A stretch of 64,000 bases of DNA. It comes from Rhododendron vialii. Lineage: Eukaryota > Streptophyta > Magnoliopsida > Ericales > Ericaceae. Both the position numbers and the translations under genes were made by a program. This document shows, in pieces, positions 51,001 through 62,300 of the stretch. Numbering within the stretch: position 1 is the stretch's first letter; each line of letters begins with the position of its first letter. The stretch is from assembly GCF_030253575.1 (NCBI RefSeq), contig NC_080563.1, forward strand, positions 16,387,001 through 16,451,000, given 5' to 3'. The notes below the pieces were generated by a model. That model ran no database searches. It was given only the letters and a program-made list of their open reading frames with translations, and was not told the DNA's origin.

Positions 51001-51370
51001 TGCACTTTCATAGGGTACCCTAGGATTTTAGGTACTTTCATAGGGTACCCTAAGGTTTTAGGCACTTTTATAGGGTTTTAGGGTTCATTTTCCTATTATA
51101 GGGTTTTAGCGGTTTAGGCACTTTTATAGGGTACCCTAGCATTTTAGGTACTTTCATATATAGGGTACCCTAAAATTTTAGGCACTTTCATATGGTACCC
51201 TAGGGTTTTAGGCACTTTTATAGGGTTTTAGGGTTCATTTTCCTATTATAGGGTTTTAGCGGTTTATGCACTTTCATAGGGTACCTTAGGGTTTTAGGCA
51301 CTTTCATATATAGGGTACCCTAAGATTTTAGGCACTTTCATAGGGTACCCTAGAGTTTTAGGCACTTTCA
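51001..51370. repeat. 'TTTTAGGCACTTTCATAGGGTACCC' minisatellite
   Basis: About eight copies of a 25-30 bp unit built from 'ttttaggcactttcat' and 'agggtaccctag', arranged in a higher-order pattern of about 150 bp that also includes 'cctattatagggttttagcg'. Several units contain telomere-like TTTAGGG. A diverged relative lies at 11096-11345. Confidence 0.85.
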
Positions 51371-51375
51371 ACACC

Positions 51376-51432
51376 GGTCAACTTTGGTCAACTCCGGTCA
51401 ACGCTGGTCAACTTTGGTCAACGCCGGTTAAC
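51376..51432 (-). promoter_or_regulatory. Phased GGTCAAC (W-box-like) array
   Basis: GGTCAAC occurs at 51376, 51386, 51396, 51406 and 51416, exactly every 10 bp, then GGTTAAC at 51426. The reverse complement GTTGACC contains TTGACC, the core WRKY-factor W-box. It lies about 630 bp upstream of the receptor-kinase ATG. Binding is inference. Confidence 0.5.
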
Positions 51433-52050
51433 TTTGGGAGGGGTTATTTGTAAATCTTGGACATAATGTCCTTTAAACTTTAGAGGAAAATATTTATATC
51501 CTTATCATGGCAAAAACCCTTATAGTATGTCCTCCTACTCAATTTACCCTTTAATTTAGACAGGACACTTAACAATATATCTTGACTTGAACCCTGGATC
51601 GAGTTGTCTTATTAATCAATTTTCCAAACGAGATCATCATCATCGTTGAACCTGCAACGAAGAATATGACTGCGAAAACTTCTGTATGACTGGATATTGA
51701 ACAAGTTGCATCTCATTATGTAAAATTCACGACAAAATATATTAAAAACACACCACTTCACAAAATAAAATTCAACTTGTTCACGTACCAATTGACATCT
51801 GAATTAATGTAATTTTCTTCATTATGGATCCTACGAGATGAACGGTTTAGATCATAAATGTGGATCCGAAACTAACAAAGAAAAAAAAGAGTATGGAGGG
51901 ATGAGGAGTGTAAAGGAGCTGATCCCCCTAGAAGCAGCCTCTATGTATCATGGCTATCAGTTAAGAGTACGAAGCTCATCACCACCTTTCCCCTTTCATA
52001 TCCTTCTCTTCTTTAGCACCAAAAAAACGTTTCTAAGGCCAGGAATTGCA

Positions 52051-55000
52051 ATGTCCGTCCTCTGTTTTATTTTAGCAATTTTCACCTTGGCCATGAGCGG
52101 CACCTCTGGTCTCCCCATGTCAAATGAGACAGACCGTCAAGCTTTGCTTGCTATCAAGGATTTCGTGCAAGGAGATGCTTTTCCGGTTTTCCGCTCCTGG
52201 AATCATTCCATCCTCTTCTGCAAGTGGGATGGAGTTGAATGCGGTCGTAAGCATCAGCGCGTGACCATTCTAGACTTATCATCCCGAGGGTTGGTGGGTT
52301 CTCTATCCCCTCATGTAGGGAACCTTACCTTCCTCAGGACGATTGATCTTGGCGACAACGACTTCCATGGTACCATCCCGAAAGAAATTGGAAGGCTGTT
52401 TCGCCTACAACAACTTATTCTTGCGAATAATTCCTTTGAAGGCAAACTATCTACCAACATCACCGGTTGGTCGAACATCAAAGAAATAAACCTAGTTAAT
52501 AACAGCCTAGGAGGAGAAATGCCTGTTGTGGTGAGCTCTCTGTCTAGTCTCGCGCGACTGGTACTCGGTCGAAACAATTTCAGAGGATCGATACCAGCCT
52601 CATTCGGAAATCTCTCTGTGCTGTCTGTGCTTTCTTTGTCGTTCAACAAGCTATCCGGAAGCATTCCTTACGAACTTGGACGACTTTACAAATTACGGGT
52701 TCTTCAACTGCCCTACAACAACTTGACTGGTATGGTTCCTACCCAACTTTACAACATATCGTCGCTCAGAGTGTTTTCTCTAATCACGAATCAATTGCAT
52801 GGAACCCTTGCCCCAGATTTCGGTTTGGCTCTTCCAAATCTAGAAGATTTTAGTATTGCTATTAACCATTTCTATGGGCCTATCCCTTCATCGATAGGCA
52901 ATGCTTCTAGACTTTGGAGATTCGAAATTGCACAGAATTCAATTAACGGGCCAATACCAAAAAGTCTGGGAAACCTTAATGATCTTGAATCATTTGGGGC
53001 AGCTAGGAATCCACTTGAAACTAAGAGTGGGAATGAATTAAGCAACATTATCAATACGCTTTCCAACTGTTCCAATCTACGAGCATTGGGTTTAGGTGCA
53101 AATAACTTTAGTGGTTTGTTGCCCAATTCCATCGCAAATCTCTCAAAAGTTCCGAGTCAGTTGTATGTAACAGAAAACGATATTTCTGGAAGCATACCTG
53201 TTGGGATTGGGAACCTTCTGAACTTACAGATTGTTTCAGTATTTGGGAACATGCTTAGTGGCAGTATACCTGAATCCATTGGTACACTCTCCAAGTTGGA
53301 GGAAATTTACATGTTAGCAAATAAGCTCTCTGGAAAAATCCCATCCTCCATTGGAAACCTAAGCCAGCTAAGCATCCTTGCCATCTCTGACAATAAGCTA
53401 GAGGAAAGAATTCCCGATTCCTTGGGAAATTGTAAACGTCTTCTAGCACTTGATCTTGGTTACAATAAGCTCACCGGAACGATACCTGGACAAGTCTTCG
53501 GGCTTTCATCCCTATCTATTGGTCTTTACCTCGGTGGTAATCAATTAACAGGACCGATACCAATGCAAATCGGTAACTTGATAAATCTCGGATTGCTGGA
53601 CTTACAAGAAAACAAATTATCAGGAGGAATCCCAACAACTCTTAGCAAATTCCAAGTGTTGGAAATCCTTTCTCTTGCGGGAAATCATTTTGAAGGTACT
53701 ATTCCCGAATCCCTCAATCAACTGAAAGGTATTCAATTTCTAGATCTGTCTCGCAATAACTTGTCCGGACAAATTCCCAAGTTTTTAGGAGAGTTGAATT
53801 CACTTCAAAGTCTCAACCTCTCATACAATATGTTCGAAGGTGAGATTCCAATTGACGGATTGTTCAAGAATGTTAGTGCCTTTTCAGTTGTCGGAAATAG
53901 CAAGCTGTGCGGAGGGGTTGAAGAACTGCAACTTCCTGCATGTCCAGCCAAAGTATTGCGGAAAAGGAAAGGACCGCTCAAGAATAAAGTGATAATACCT
54001 GTAATCACTATGTCTATTATTGTTGTGATTCTAATCTGTGTCGCAACAATAATTTTTCGAATCAGAAGGTCAAGACGAGAAATTCCATTGGCCTTACCGT
54101 TTCAAAGCAAGTACCCGAAACTCTCTTATGCAGAACTTCACCAAGCAACCAATGGGTTCTCTTCCGACAACTTGATAGGTGAGGGAAAGTATGGTCTTGT
54201 TTTCAAAGGGATTCTCAACTCTACCGGACAAACAATTGCTGTGAAGGTATTGAAACTTCAAGAACGTGGAGGGAATAAGAGTTTCCAAGCAGAATGTGAA
54301 GCACTCAAGAACATTCGCCATCGCAATCTCGTCAAGATAGTCACATCTTGCTCAAGCATCGATTTTAAGCGCAATGATTTCAAGGCTTTAGTTTTCGAGT
54401 TCATGGAAAACGGGAGCTTAGATAGCTGGTTATACCCAGAATGTCTTCATGAGCAACAAGGAACTCTAAGGTTGAGCCTCATCCAACGTTTAAACATTGC
54501 CATTGACGTGGCCTCTGCATTGGATTATCTTCACTATCATTGTGAAGTAGCTACCATTCACTGCGACTTAAAGCCAAGCAACGTTCTTCTTGATGCTGAT
54601 TTTTGTGCCCGTGTGAGTGACTTTGGTCTTGCAAAGATTCTTTTACAAACCACATGTAGATCAAACAATCAAGTTCAATTGGCATTGGAGGAACAATTGG
54701 ATATGTTGCTCCAGGTAATTGTCTCTAATTTTTTGCTCTATCTGTTTAACTAATTATTTTCATTGTTATCCATCAACATTGTGGCGGAATTTTAATACAT
54801 GACTTTACTTATAAATCAAACCTCATCATGCAGGTTCAGCTAACAAAGAAAACTCTAACAAACATTTTTATGGGCCGTCGTTGTATTTGTTTATCTTGAA
54901 ATGGTTGAGAAATTCTTTCCACAAAATAAGGTAACAGCAGAATTTTGGTTAATAGTATCAATATCATTCATAACTTCTCTTGTTTCTTTTGTATGGTTTT

Positions 55001-55423
55001 GCTGCAGAATATGGTTTGGGTGAAGAGATATCAACACGAGGTGATATGTATAGCTATGGAGTGTTAATACTAGAAATGTTCATCGGAAAAAGGCCCACAG
55101 ATTGCATGTTCACTGAAACTCTTAGCTTCTCTAGTTACACAAAAATGTTTCTTCCTGACAAGGTATTAGAGATCATCGATCCCTGGATCTTATTGGAAGA
55201 AGAAAAGCATCCAAGTAGGACTAGGCAAACTATCACACCAAATGCTAATGAACTCGAAGTTTGCCTTGCCTCAGTCCTTCAAATCGGTGTTTCATGTTGT
55301 GCTGCACTGCCCAGTGAGAGAATGAATGCTAGAGATGTCCTTGGGGAACTGCACAGGATTAGGAATCTATTTATCGGGCCGAGGGAACAAGGGAAGCAAC
55401 AAGGTAGGATGAATGATTCTTAA
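52051..55423 (+). pseudogene. LRR receptor-like kinase, subfamily XII (At3g47570-like), frameshifted in the activation loop
   Basis: Exon 1 is 52051-54714 and exon 2 is 55008-55423. The chosen ATG opens a signal peptide ('[20 protein letters not shown]'); an in-frame ATG at 51838 would add 71 residues without signal character. Next come the LRRNT cap, about twenty plant-type LRRs, a transmembrane segment (about 646-670) and a kinase: glycine loop 'IGEGKYG' (about 708), catalytic Lys732, HCDLKPSN at 837 (a non-RD kinase) and DFG at 857. These receptors sense microbial patterns at the plasma membrane (EFR/XA21 group; family knowledge). After 'NNQV' (54675) the frame must shift: the family sequence '[14 protein letters not shown]' reads in another frame, and only that frame continues in phase into exon 2 ('EYGLGEEISTRGDMYSYG'). 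The net loss is 1 base modulo 3, probably 4 bases of a 'VSSIG' codon run. Unless this is a sequencing error, the kinase is truncated. Confidence 0.9.
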
Positions 55424-55585
55424 CTGAAGTTATGCTTGTACGTAGCTTGTTTTGATGTTCCAGAAATAAACTCTCCTACTCTTCATCAGCCCCCTCCTTG
55501 CATTACTCTGTAACAAGAATCTTTGTATCAATAAATGTTTTTGTCTTTCAAATGATTGATAGCTAAGATCATAATGATTGATAAC

Positions 55586-55686
55586 TGTTGGGAAAATACC
55601 TGATCACCCTCGCAATGGAAGCGTAACAAAAACAATCACACACAAAAGAGACAAGAATATACGTGGTTCGGCCTCAATGCCTACTC

Positions 55687-55722
<36 letters not shown>

Positions 55723-56103
55723 ATCTACTATGACAATGAAGAGTACAATGGTGAGATACAAATACACCCTCACTTGGTATTTTTTTCACACTCCTTTTCC
55801 TCACTATTACACTCCTTTCTTAACTCTCTCGGGTCTCACACTTGCACAAAGAAAATACTCACTTTTCTTGTGCTCTCTGTTCTTTTTACTCTTCCCGCAC
55901 ACGGCACAAGAAATCCCATTAAATAGGCATGACCTCTTCATCTGTCGAGAGGCTTCCACAAATGCTCCTCTTTGGAACAAAGCACAACTAACTTGCCCAC
56001 TTAATTCCCTTAAACATTTAATTAACTCAGCCAACTCCAAACAAACCACCACGGCCCTTTTCTTTTTTCAAACAGCATTAACACCACATGGGCAAACCCA
56101 ACA
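55586..56103 (-). repeat. 3' LTR of the copia element
   Basis: 518 bp, TGTTGGG...CCCAACA. It contains a (GA)n run at about 55690-55719 that is much shorter in the other LTR copy. Apart from this the two LTRs are similar, with scattered substitutions. Confidence 0.88.
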
Positions 56104-56138
56104 AACACCCCCTTTTGCTCATGTGAAATCGCACCCCC

Positions 56139-57626
56139 TCACTCGGGTGCCTTGCACCCCCTTACCGAGTGCCTAGTCGAAAATATCGGAGACCAAATTT
56201 GGTGCGAAAGAAACCCTCTTCCTTGCCCACGATTTTCTTCACCTTGTTCCAAAATCAACAATTGAGGCACTTTATTCTCGATGTTGCTCTCCACACATAA
56301 GAACTCGCTTGTTTGCGCCTTCACACGCCATACTTGTGTAAACCGATGCCCATAATTTTTCCTTGCTCGGTATCCACCATTTGCACGCCACACTTCAACT
56401 CGACCTTGAAGCTTGTATGAATTGCCCGCCATTTTTCCTTGCTACATCACTTTATCGTTCTTGAAAACCTCAAGAATATCGTCCTTTGTCGCAAAGCTAC
56501 AACCCTTTGAATGTAACATTCCCAAAGAAATTAAAATTTTCCTTAGTCCTGGCACATGTCGAACTCTGGTCAACCTCACAACTCTTCCATCGGCCATACG
56601 AAAACATACCGTTGCTATGCCAACATCCTTATTCACTGTGTTGTTTGCCATCCTTACGGTACTTCTGTCACTAGGCTCATAAGAACAAAAATATTTTCTA
56701 TTTGAACACATATGGAAAGAACAACCAGAATCCAGAACCCAATCAAAATTCTCCATACCTTCCGAAGTCACCGTGAGCAAATCACCTTCATTTTCGACGA
56801 AGCTCTCAACAATTGCCGCTTTGGATTTTTCCTTCTCTTCATCTATCTTCTCTTTGAGCTTTGGGCAAAACTTCAATATATGACCTTCTTCTTTACAAAA
56901 ATAGCATTTCCTTTTGTCAACGCCCTGCGACTCACCACCTCGCGAGTGTGAACGCCCCCTTGGCTTGGACCCATTTTGCCTTTCGGTCATCCGCCCTCTA
57001 GCTTGACTATCGGAAGATACAACCATGGCTCGATCCTCCGATATCCTCTCGTTCTCCTTCCTCTGCATTGACTCGTGAGATAGGAGTGTAGCAATAACCT
57101 CATCAAGTCTGAGAGTGTCTTTCCCAAACAACAATGTAGTTTGGAGATGCTCATACGATATCGGCAAGGAAACCAACAAAATGATCGCCTTATCTTCTTC
57201 CTCAATCTTTGCGCCAATGGCTTCCAACTCCGTTATGAGCCGATTGAACTCATCCAAGTGCTCATTAATATTTCCTCCCTCGGGCGTACTTAACGCATAC
57301 AATTGCTTCTTTAACGACAACCTATTCGTCAAAGACTTGGACTTGTACCTACTCTCCAACTTCGCCCAAAGTTCCGCCGGATCCGTTTCATTGATGACTT
57401 CTCGGAGAGTGCTATTCCCGAGATACAATTGGATGGTGCTATTTGCAGGCTCTCTCATCTCCTCCCATTTATCTTCCTTCATTTCTTTTGGCTTTTCAGA
57501 TTTCGGCTTGAGTGCTTTCACCGAACCTTCTCTCACCAAAATATTCCTCACCCTTTGTTGCCAAAGAGTAAAATCATTGTGCCTATTGAAAAACTCAACG
57601 GCGAACCCGGTGCTTTTTCCCGCCAT
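56139..57626 (-). pseudogene. Copia gag-protease remnant
   Basis: The ATG at 57626 opens 394 codons. Visible are a Ty1/copia gag domain ('ELWAKLESRYKSKSLTNRLS', 'LPISYEHLQTTLLFGKDTLR'), a CCHC zinc knuckle 'CYFCKEEGHILKFC', and the aspartic protease motif 'DSGCSFHM'. An in-frame TAG at 56442-56444 interrupts 'KVM-stop-QGKMAGNSYKLQGR', after which the same frame stays open to 56139. The part beyond the GAG pre-integrase segment does not resemble integrase and appears to join directly to 3'-end sequence through a large deletion. Confidence 0.85.
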
Positions 57627-57647
57627 ACCGTAGCTCTGATACCACTT

Positions 57648-57930
57648 TGTTGGGAAAATACCCGATCACCCGCGCAACGGAAGCGTAACAAAAACAATCA
57701 CACACAAAAGAGACAAGAATATACATGATTTGGCCTCAATGCCTACTCCAGGGGAGAGAGAGAGTGATCCACTATAACAATGAAGAGTACAATGGTGAGA
57801 TACAAATACATCCTCACTTGGTATTTTTTCCACACTCCTTTTCCACACTATTACAACTCCTTTCTTAACTCTCTTGGGTCTCACACTTGCACAACGAAAA
57901 TACTCACTTTTCTTGTGCTCTCTGTTCTTT
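57648..57930 (-). repeat. 5' LTR of the copia element, inner part
   Basis: Matches the corresponding 280 bp of the other LTR. It is interrupted at 57930 by the nested insertion and resumes at 59140. Confidence 0.85.
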
Positions 57931-59131
57931 GGCAAATGCTAACCGGTGCCCTGGGGCAGTGTTTTGGTTATAATTAATGAGGAGAGTTTTATAAGTCTCA
58001 ATGTTGTCAATAAATTACCATCAATTACATTCAACTATAAGTATTCATTATTTGAACAGTTTAAAATCATACCTCTTCTACCCCTATTTAACAGCTTATA
58101 TAAAACGGGGTGAACTGGACTTAAATGGTTGTTTTTTTTTTTTAATAACTAGATATTGGGGTCAGCTTGCCTTGCACCTCGACTAATTTTGAGATCCTGG
58201 AGGTAACGACTGGACATAACCCCCGTGCCTTCAATTTTTGGAATGTTGGCCTTGTTTTGGCTTAATAACTAAACCAAATATTTCGGTCTTCATTTAATTT
58301 TTTTGCTTTTTTTAAAATTTTGTGCCATTTTTTTTTTGGAGTACTATTGGTTAGTCTTGACAAGAGGAATCAAAAAAATAAAAAAAATTCGTATTAACCA
58401 AACTTGGTAATTTTTTGATTAATAAGTAAGTACAATAACTTTTTTTGTCTTTCTTAATTTTTTTTTTTTGCATTTGTTTGTTTTGCGTTAAAATTTTGTG
58501 ACTTATTGATTCATCTCGTCGAGAGGAATCAGAAAAGTAAAAAAAAATGATTGAAACTCATAATTTTTTGAATAAAGACAAAAATAAGTCAGAAATTTTT
58601 TGTCTTATTTTTGTCTTTATTCAAAAAATTATGAGTTTCAATAATAATTTTTTTACTTTTTCAATTCCTTTCGACGAGACGAATCAATAAGTTACAAAAG
58701 TTTGATGCAAATTAACAAATAAGAAATTTTTTGAATAAAGATAAAAAAAGTCATTTTGATTTATTAAGCCAAAACCACCCTTAATTTTTTTTTGAATTCA
58801 AAATTTAAATTAAGTTTAATTGTCGAGTGACTTGACAACATAAAACTGTGATTACATTTTCAACTACAAAGTAGGAGTAACATAAAACACCGCCTTTTTC
58901 TTATTACAGTAAAAAATAAAAAGAAAGAGGAAGGGCATAACATAACTACAAGGGTAATGTTGGAAATTATTGGAACATTTCCAATGATGTATTAAATGTC
59001 ACCACTTCACCCTGAAAACCAATTACCGGCTAATGAGAAAATAATTAATACGGAGTGGAAGCGCACCATTTATTGCTACTAAATTAATGCCCTAAATTTA
59101 TGCCCCGGGGCGCTTGTTAGCGGGACCGCGG
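57931..59131. mobile_element. DNA transposon nested in the copia 5' LTR, 1,201 bp
   Basis: The LTR sequence stops after 'ctctgttcttt' and resumes with 'tgttctttttactc'. The 8-bp TGTTCTTT is duplicated (57923-57930 and 59132-59139). The ends share an imperfect inverted motif: 'gctaaccggtgccctggggca' at the left, against 'gctaacaagcgccccggggca' when the right end is reversed. No transposase is present. An 8-bp duplication suggests hAT; a 9-bp duplication with one mismatch (ctgttcttt/gtgttcttt) would suggest a Mutator type. Confidence 0.8.
58254..58775. mobile_element. Large foldback element nested in the DNA transposon
   Basis: Ends 'gttttggcttaataa' and 'ttattaagccaaaac' are perfect inverses. 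The two halves are mirrored almost to the centre at about 58597; arms at about 58499-58590 and 58604-58694 are nearly perfect. It would form a very long, AT-rich hairpin. Confidence 0.8.
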
Positions 59132-59139
59132 TGTTCTTT

Positions 59140-59359
59140 TTACTCTTGCCCACACACGGCACAAGAAATCCCATCAAATAGGCACGACCTATTCATTTGC
59201 CGAGAGGCTTCCGCAAATGCTCCTCTTTGGAACAAAGCACAACCAACTTGCCCACATAATTCCGTTAAATATTTAATTAACTCAGCCAACTCCAAACAAA
59301 TCACTATGGCCCTCTTCTTTTTCCAAACAGCATTAACACCACATGGGCAAAACCCAACA
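59140..59359 (-). repeat. 5' LTR of the copia element, outer part
   Basis: Continues the LTR after the nested insertion and ends CCCAACA before the ATAAC target duplication. Confidence 0.85.
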
Positions 59360-59364
59360 ATAAC

Positions 59365-62300
59365 TAGGATCGCATCTATACCAAGAATTAGATCTATTAT
59401 GTCGCCAATGTGGCTTGAGCGAAGATATGAGTAAGGCCCTACTAAAATCCCTTTAGTAGAGCAGACCAGTAACGGACCCAAAACTGCAGACAAACAAGTT
59501 GTGTTTCAAGTTTCAACATATCCGAATGCTTGAAATGTACAAATGAAAGCAACTACTTGTATGTCAACATATCCGAATGCTTGAAATCTACAAAAGAATC
59601 AAAACAACTTGTACGTTCAAGCTTGGCTGGGTCAATCTACCACAAAAAAGAAAAAAAAAAAAAAGCTTTGCGCGGTCCAATTTCCTTGGTGAAGCTCATT
59701 GAAACTCCGTTAAATTTCCTTGGTCCGCAAAAACAGATCGCAGCCTGAAATTTCATGTTGAAATTAGTAGAGAGCAGTCTACTGGACGAGGAAACGGCGG
59801 TACAACAAAGCCATACGAAACCCAGTTGCAACTGTTCGTGTATGTACGAGTGTAGTGATGTTCCAAATATATCAAAAAAGATTTGACCTTTGGTGATCGA
59901 CCAAAATTTTCATTGGTCGCGAGGGGTGGAGCAAGAATTTTTGGTTGGTAGGGTCAAAAATAAAATCCATATGCAAGTTATTTAATTTTTCCATTCCCTT
60001 GGCTATTCCAAGAAATAACTAGATTAAGAGATTGATCATAAGGTAGATAGATATACACTGATAAATGTGATTTGGCTTAAATTACAATTGGTCTCAAATA
60101 CGTAATATATTTTGAAATTGATGCATTATAGCCTGATTCTATTAACTTCCTAGAAGAAGAGAATTCTTGTTATATCTATCTATCTGCAGCAAGTTTGAGC
60201 AGTTTGAGCAATTCTGAAGTTTCTTGTGAGATCAAAGTAGTAAAATTCGGCTACAAACCATCAAATTTTTAAGTGAGAAATTAAAGAGATCATAGTCCTT
60301 CCTCCCCTGTTGGTCGCCCAATACCTAAGAGGACGGGCATACTGGGACTAAGTTTACGATTGAAATTTTTGGTCGCAAAACGTTTTGGCGACCAATTTGG
60401 AGCTGCTAGTGACTAGTGTATTTGTTGCAAATCACCCTTTCGAGACAATTTTTCTTGATCCCTCTTATAGCATCCCAACAATGTTCAAAGCAGGGAAAGA
60501 TACACTGTCCAAGGGACAAAAAGAGCAACCATTTGCCAGCTCAGTTTTTTTTTTTTTTGCAGAACAATGTCTGTGCACTTCAAAATAAAAACTGCTTCAC
60601 CTTACAAATATCACTTATGATCTTCTACCCAGCATTAAAATTGCCTGGCCTTGCCCAAAGTAGGGAAATTCCAAATGCTCTACCAATATCCTTCACCGTA
60701 CGAATATCACTTCACGATCTGCTACCCAACATTCATTGACGACTTTGACAAATGAGTAATTTGAAAATTACGAGCAATATCTCAGTAGACATGCAGTTTG
60801 CTTTTTTCTTGGTCGAAAATGATCGTAGTAATTGGTGTTGGATTTGCTTAATATCAATTACACGTAGGGTCCGTTCGATTCGTTGCCCATTGGTATCTAG
60901 TTGCTTATTGCTTGATTATCTATACTACTTCTTTTAAATGTACAAAGGTGTTTCCTACTTTTCACCTTCCAAAATTACCCTTTCAAACCACCCAAAATAA
61001 CAAACCAACCTTTGATAACCGAAGCTACACGTTTTTCCGTTTTCAGTTCTTCTGACATTGTGAATCGTTGCCACCCTAGGGCCTGTTGGTAAAAGTTGTA
61101 GCCTTTCATATTTTGGTTTTGCCTTGGAAATTCCCACCGCTTGGCATAAGTTTCAGAGAAACGTCAAGTTGTACTGCCACAAGCCTTCCTCTTCCGCGAT
61201 CCCACCCTCAGGCCTCCGCCGCCGCCCTCGACACCATTAGTCAAAAAAATAAAGCGGCACCGATATGCCGATTTCTATTTCCGCTGCCATCCTCCCTCCC
61301 TCACGCACGCTGTCCCCTCCTACCTACCGACATATACTTCGACTATCAATTGACCATACTTCTGTTAGTCCAATTCTGTAGACTGGACGGAAATTCTGTA
61401 GAGTGAACGGAGACGGCAAGGGTGAACGGTGGGTTTTCTTAAAATGTCACCATTACTTTAATTTTTGGATTTTCCTACTGCTTACCTTTGAAAACTACAG
61501 ACCCCTCATGCAAAGTTCTAAACGAAGTTCTTATTTGCCTACTAACTGTTCGATACAATGTTCCAATGGCAATTTGAAATTAATTCAACTCGATATTGCA
61601 CAAATGATTCTAAAAGAGATAGAGACATGGTTCCTTTACTTAAAATGATACTTAAAATGAATGGAAAAGGAAGGGATAAGTAAATTATTCATGTTGCACA
61701 AATGATTCCTCCTGATTATGGAATAAGTAAAAATTAGATATGCCTATGCTCCTGTGGAACTAACAATTCTTACAAAGAATGGAAAAGAAAGGGACTTGGG
61801 TTATTCTTTCCTACCTTGAATGGATGACTACGTTGTATGGACTGCCTTTTGTGAATTTGTTGAATTTGGAGCGAAACAGTTGGTTTAAGAGGTTTTGTAT
61901 TAACTAATTTTCACGACCAAAACTCCAGTTATTGGTAATCTAACAATATAGTTGGTTATTGCTATGTTTATAATCTAAAGTGTACAATGATGGAAATAAT
62001 TCTTATGTGCACTGTCCTATCTTTCTGTAGAGGAGCGGTGAAAAATGATGCAATATATGTTTGCCAGAAGTTTCAAGCGTCGGCGTCCAGAACTTGCCTA
62101 ACAAATTGCCGTCGACCTCTCATTCCAAATTTCCCACTCCGTCAACACGCATAGCCGCCGAGGAGGAGGAGTCCACAGTACCCATAGAAGTTCCACAACC
62201 AGACTGCCAACGAACATTGTCGAGGTAATTTAAAGTTGTTAATGATTGAGGTATGGTAACGAATCAGGTTAGAACTAAAATTCATAAAATTTATGTCCTG

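Larger units (their letters stand above)
55586..59359 (-). mobile_element. Truncated Ty1/copia LTR retrotransposon with nested insertion
   Basis: The element is bounded by TGTTGGG and CCCAACA and by a perfect 5-bp target duplication ATAAC (55581-55585 and 59360-59364). The 3' LTR is 55586-56103 (518 bp). The 5' LTR is 57648-59359 and is split by a 1.2-kb insertion. Reading on the minus strand, a primer-binding site TGGTATCAGAGC (57633-57644), complementary to initiator tRNA-Met, follows the 5' LTR after 3 bases. A purine tract 'gcaaaagggggtgtt' precedes the 3' LTR. The internal region is only 1.54 kb: gag and the protease start remain, while integrase, reverse transcriptase and RNase H are missing. 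It could only move with helper proteins. Confidence 0.9.

Noticed and set aside
51838..52050. N-terminal 71-residue extension of the receptor kinase from the upstream in-frame ATG
   Set aside because: The ATG at 52051 is followed directly by a good signal peptide; the extension would bury it and has no family counterpart.
59880..60420. Possible CACTA transposon ends (repeated 'ggtcgc' and 'cgaccaa' words)
   Set aside because: No paired CACTA termini or 3-bp duplication could be found.
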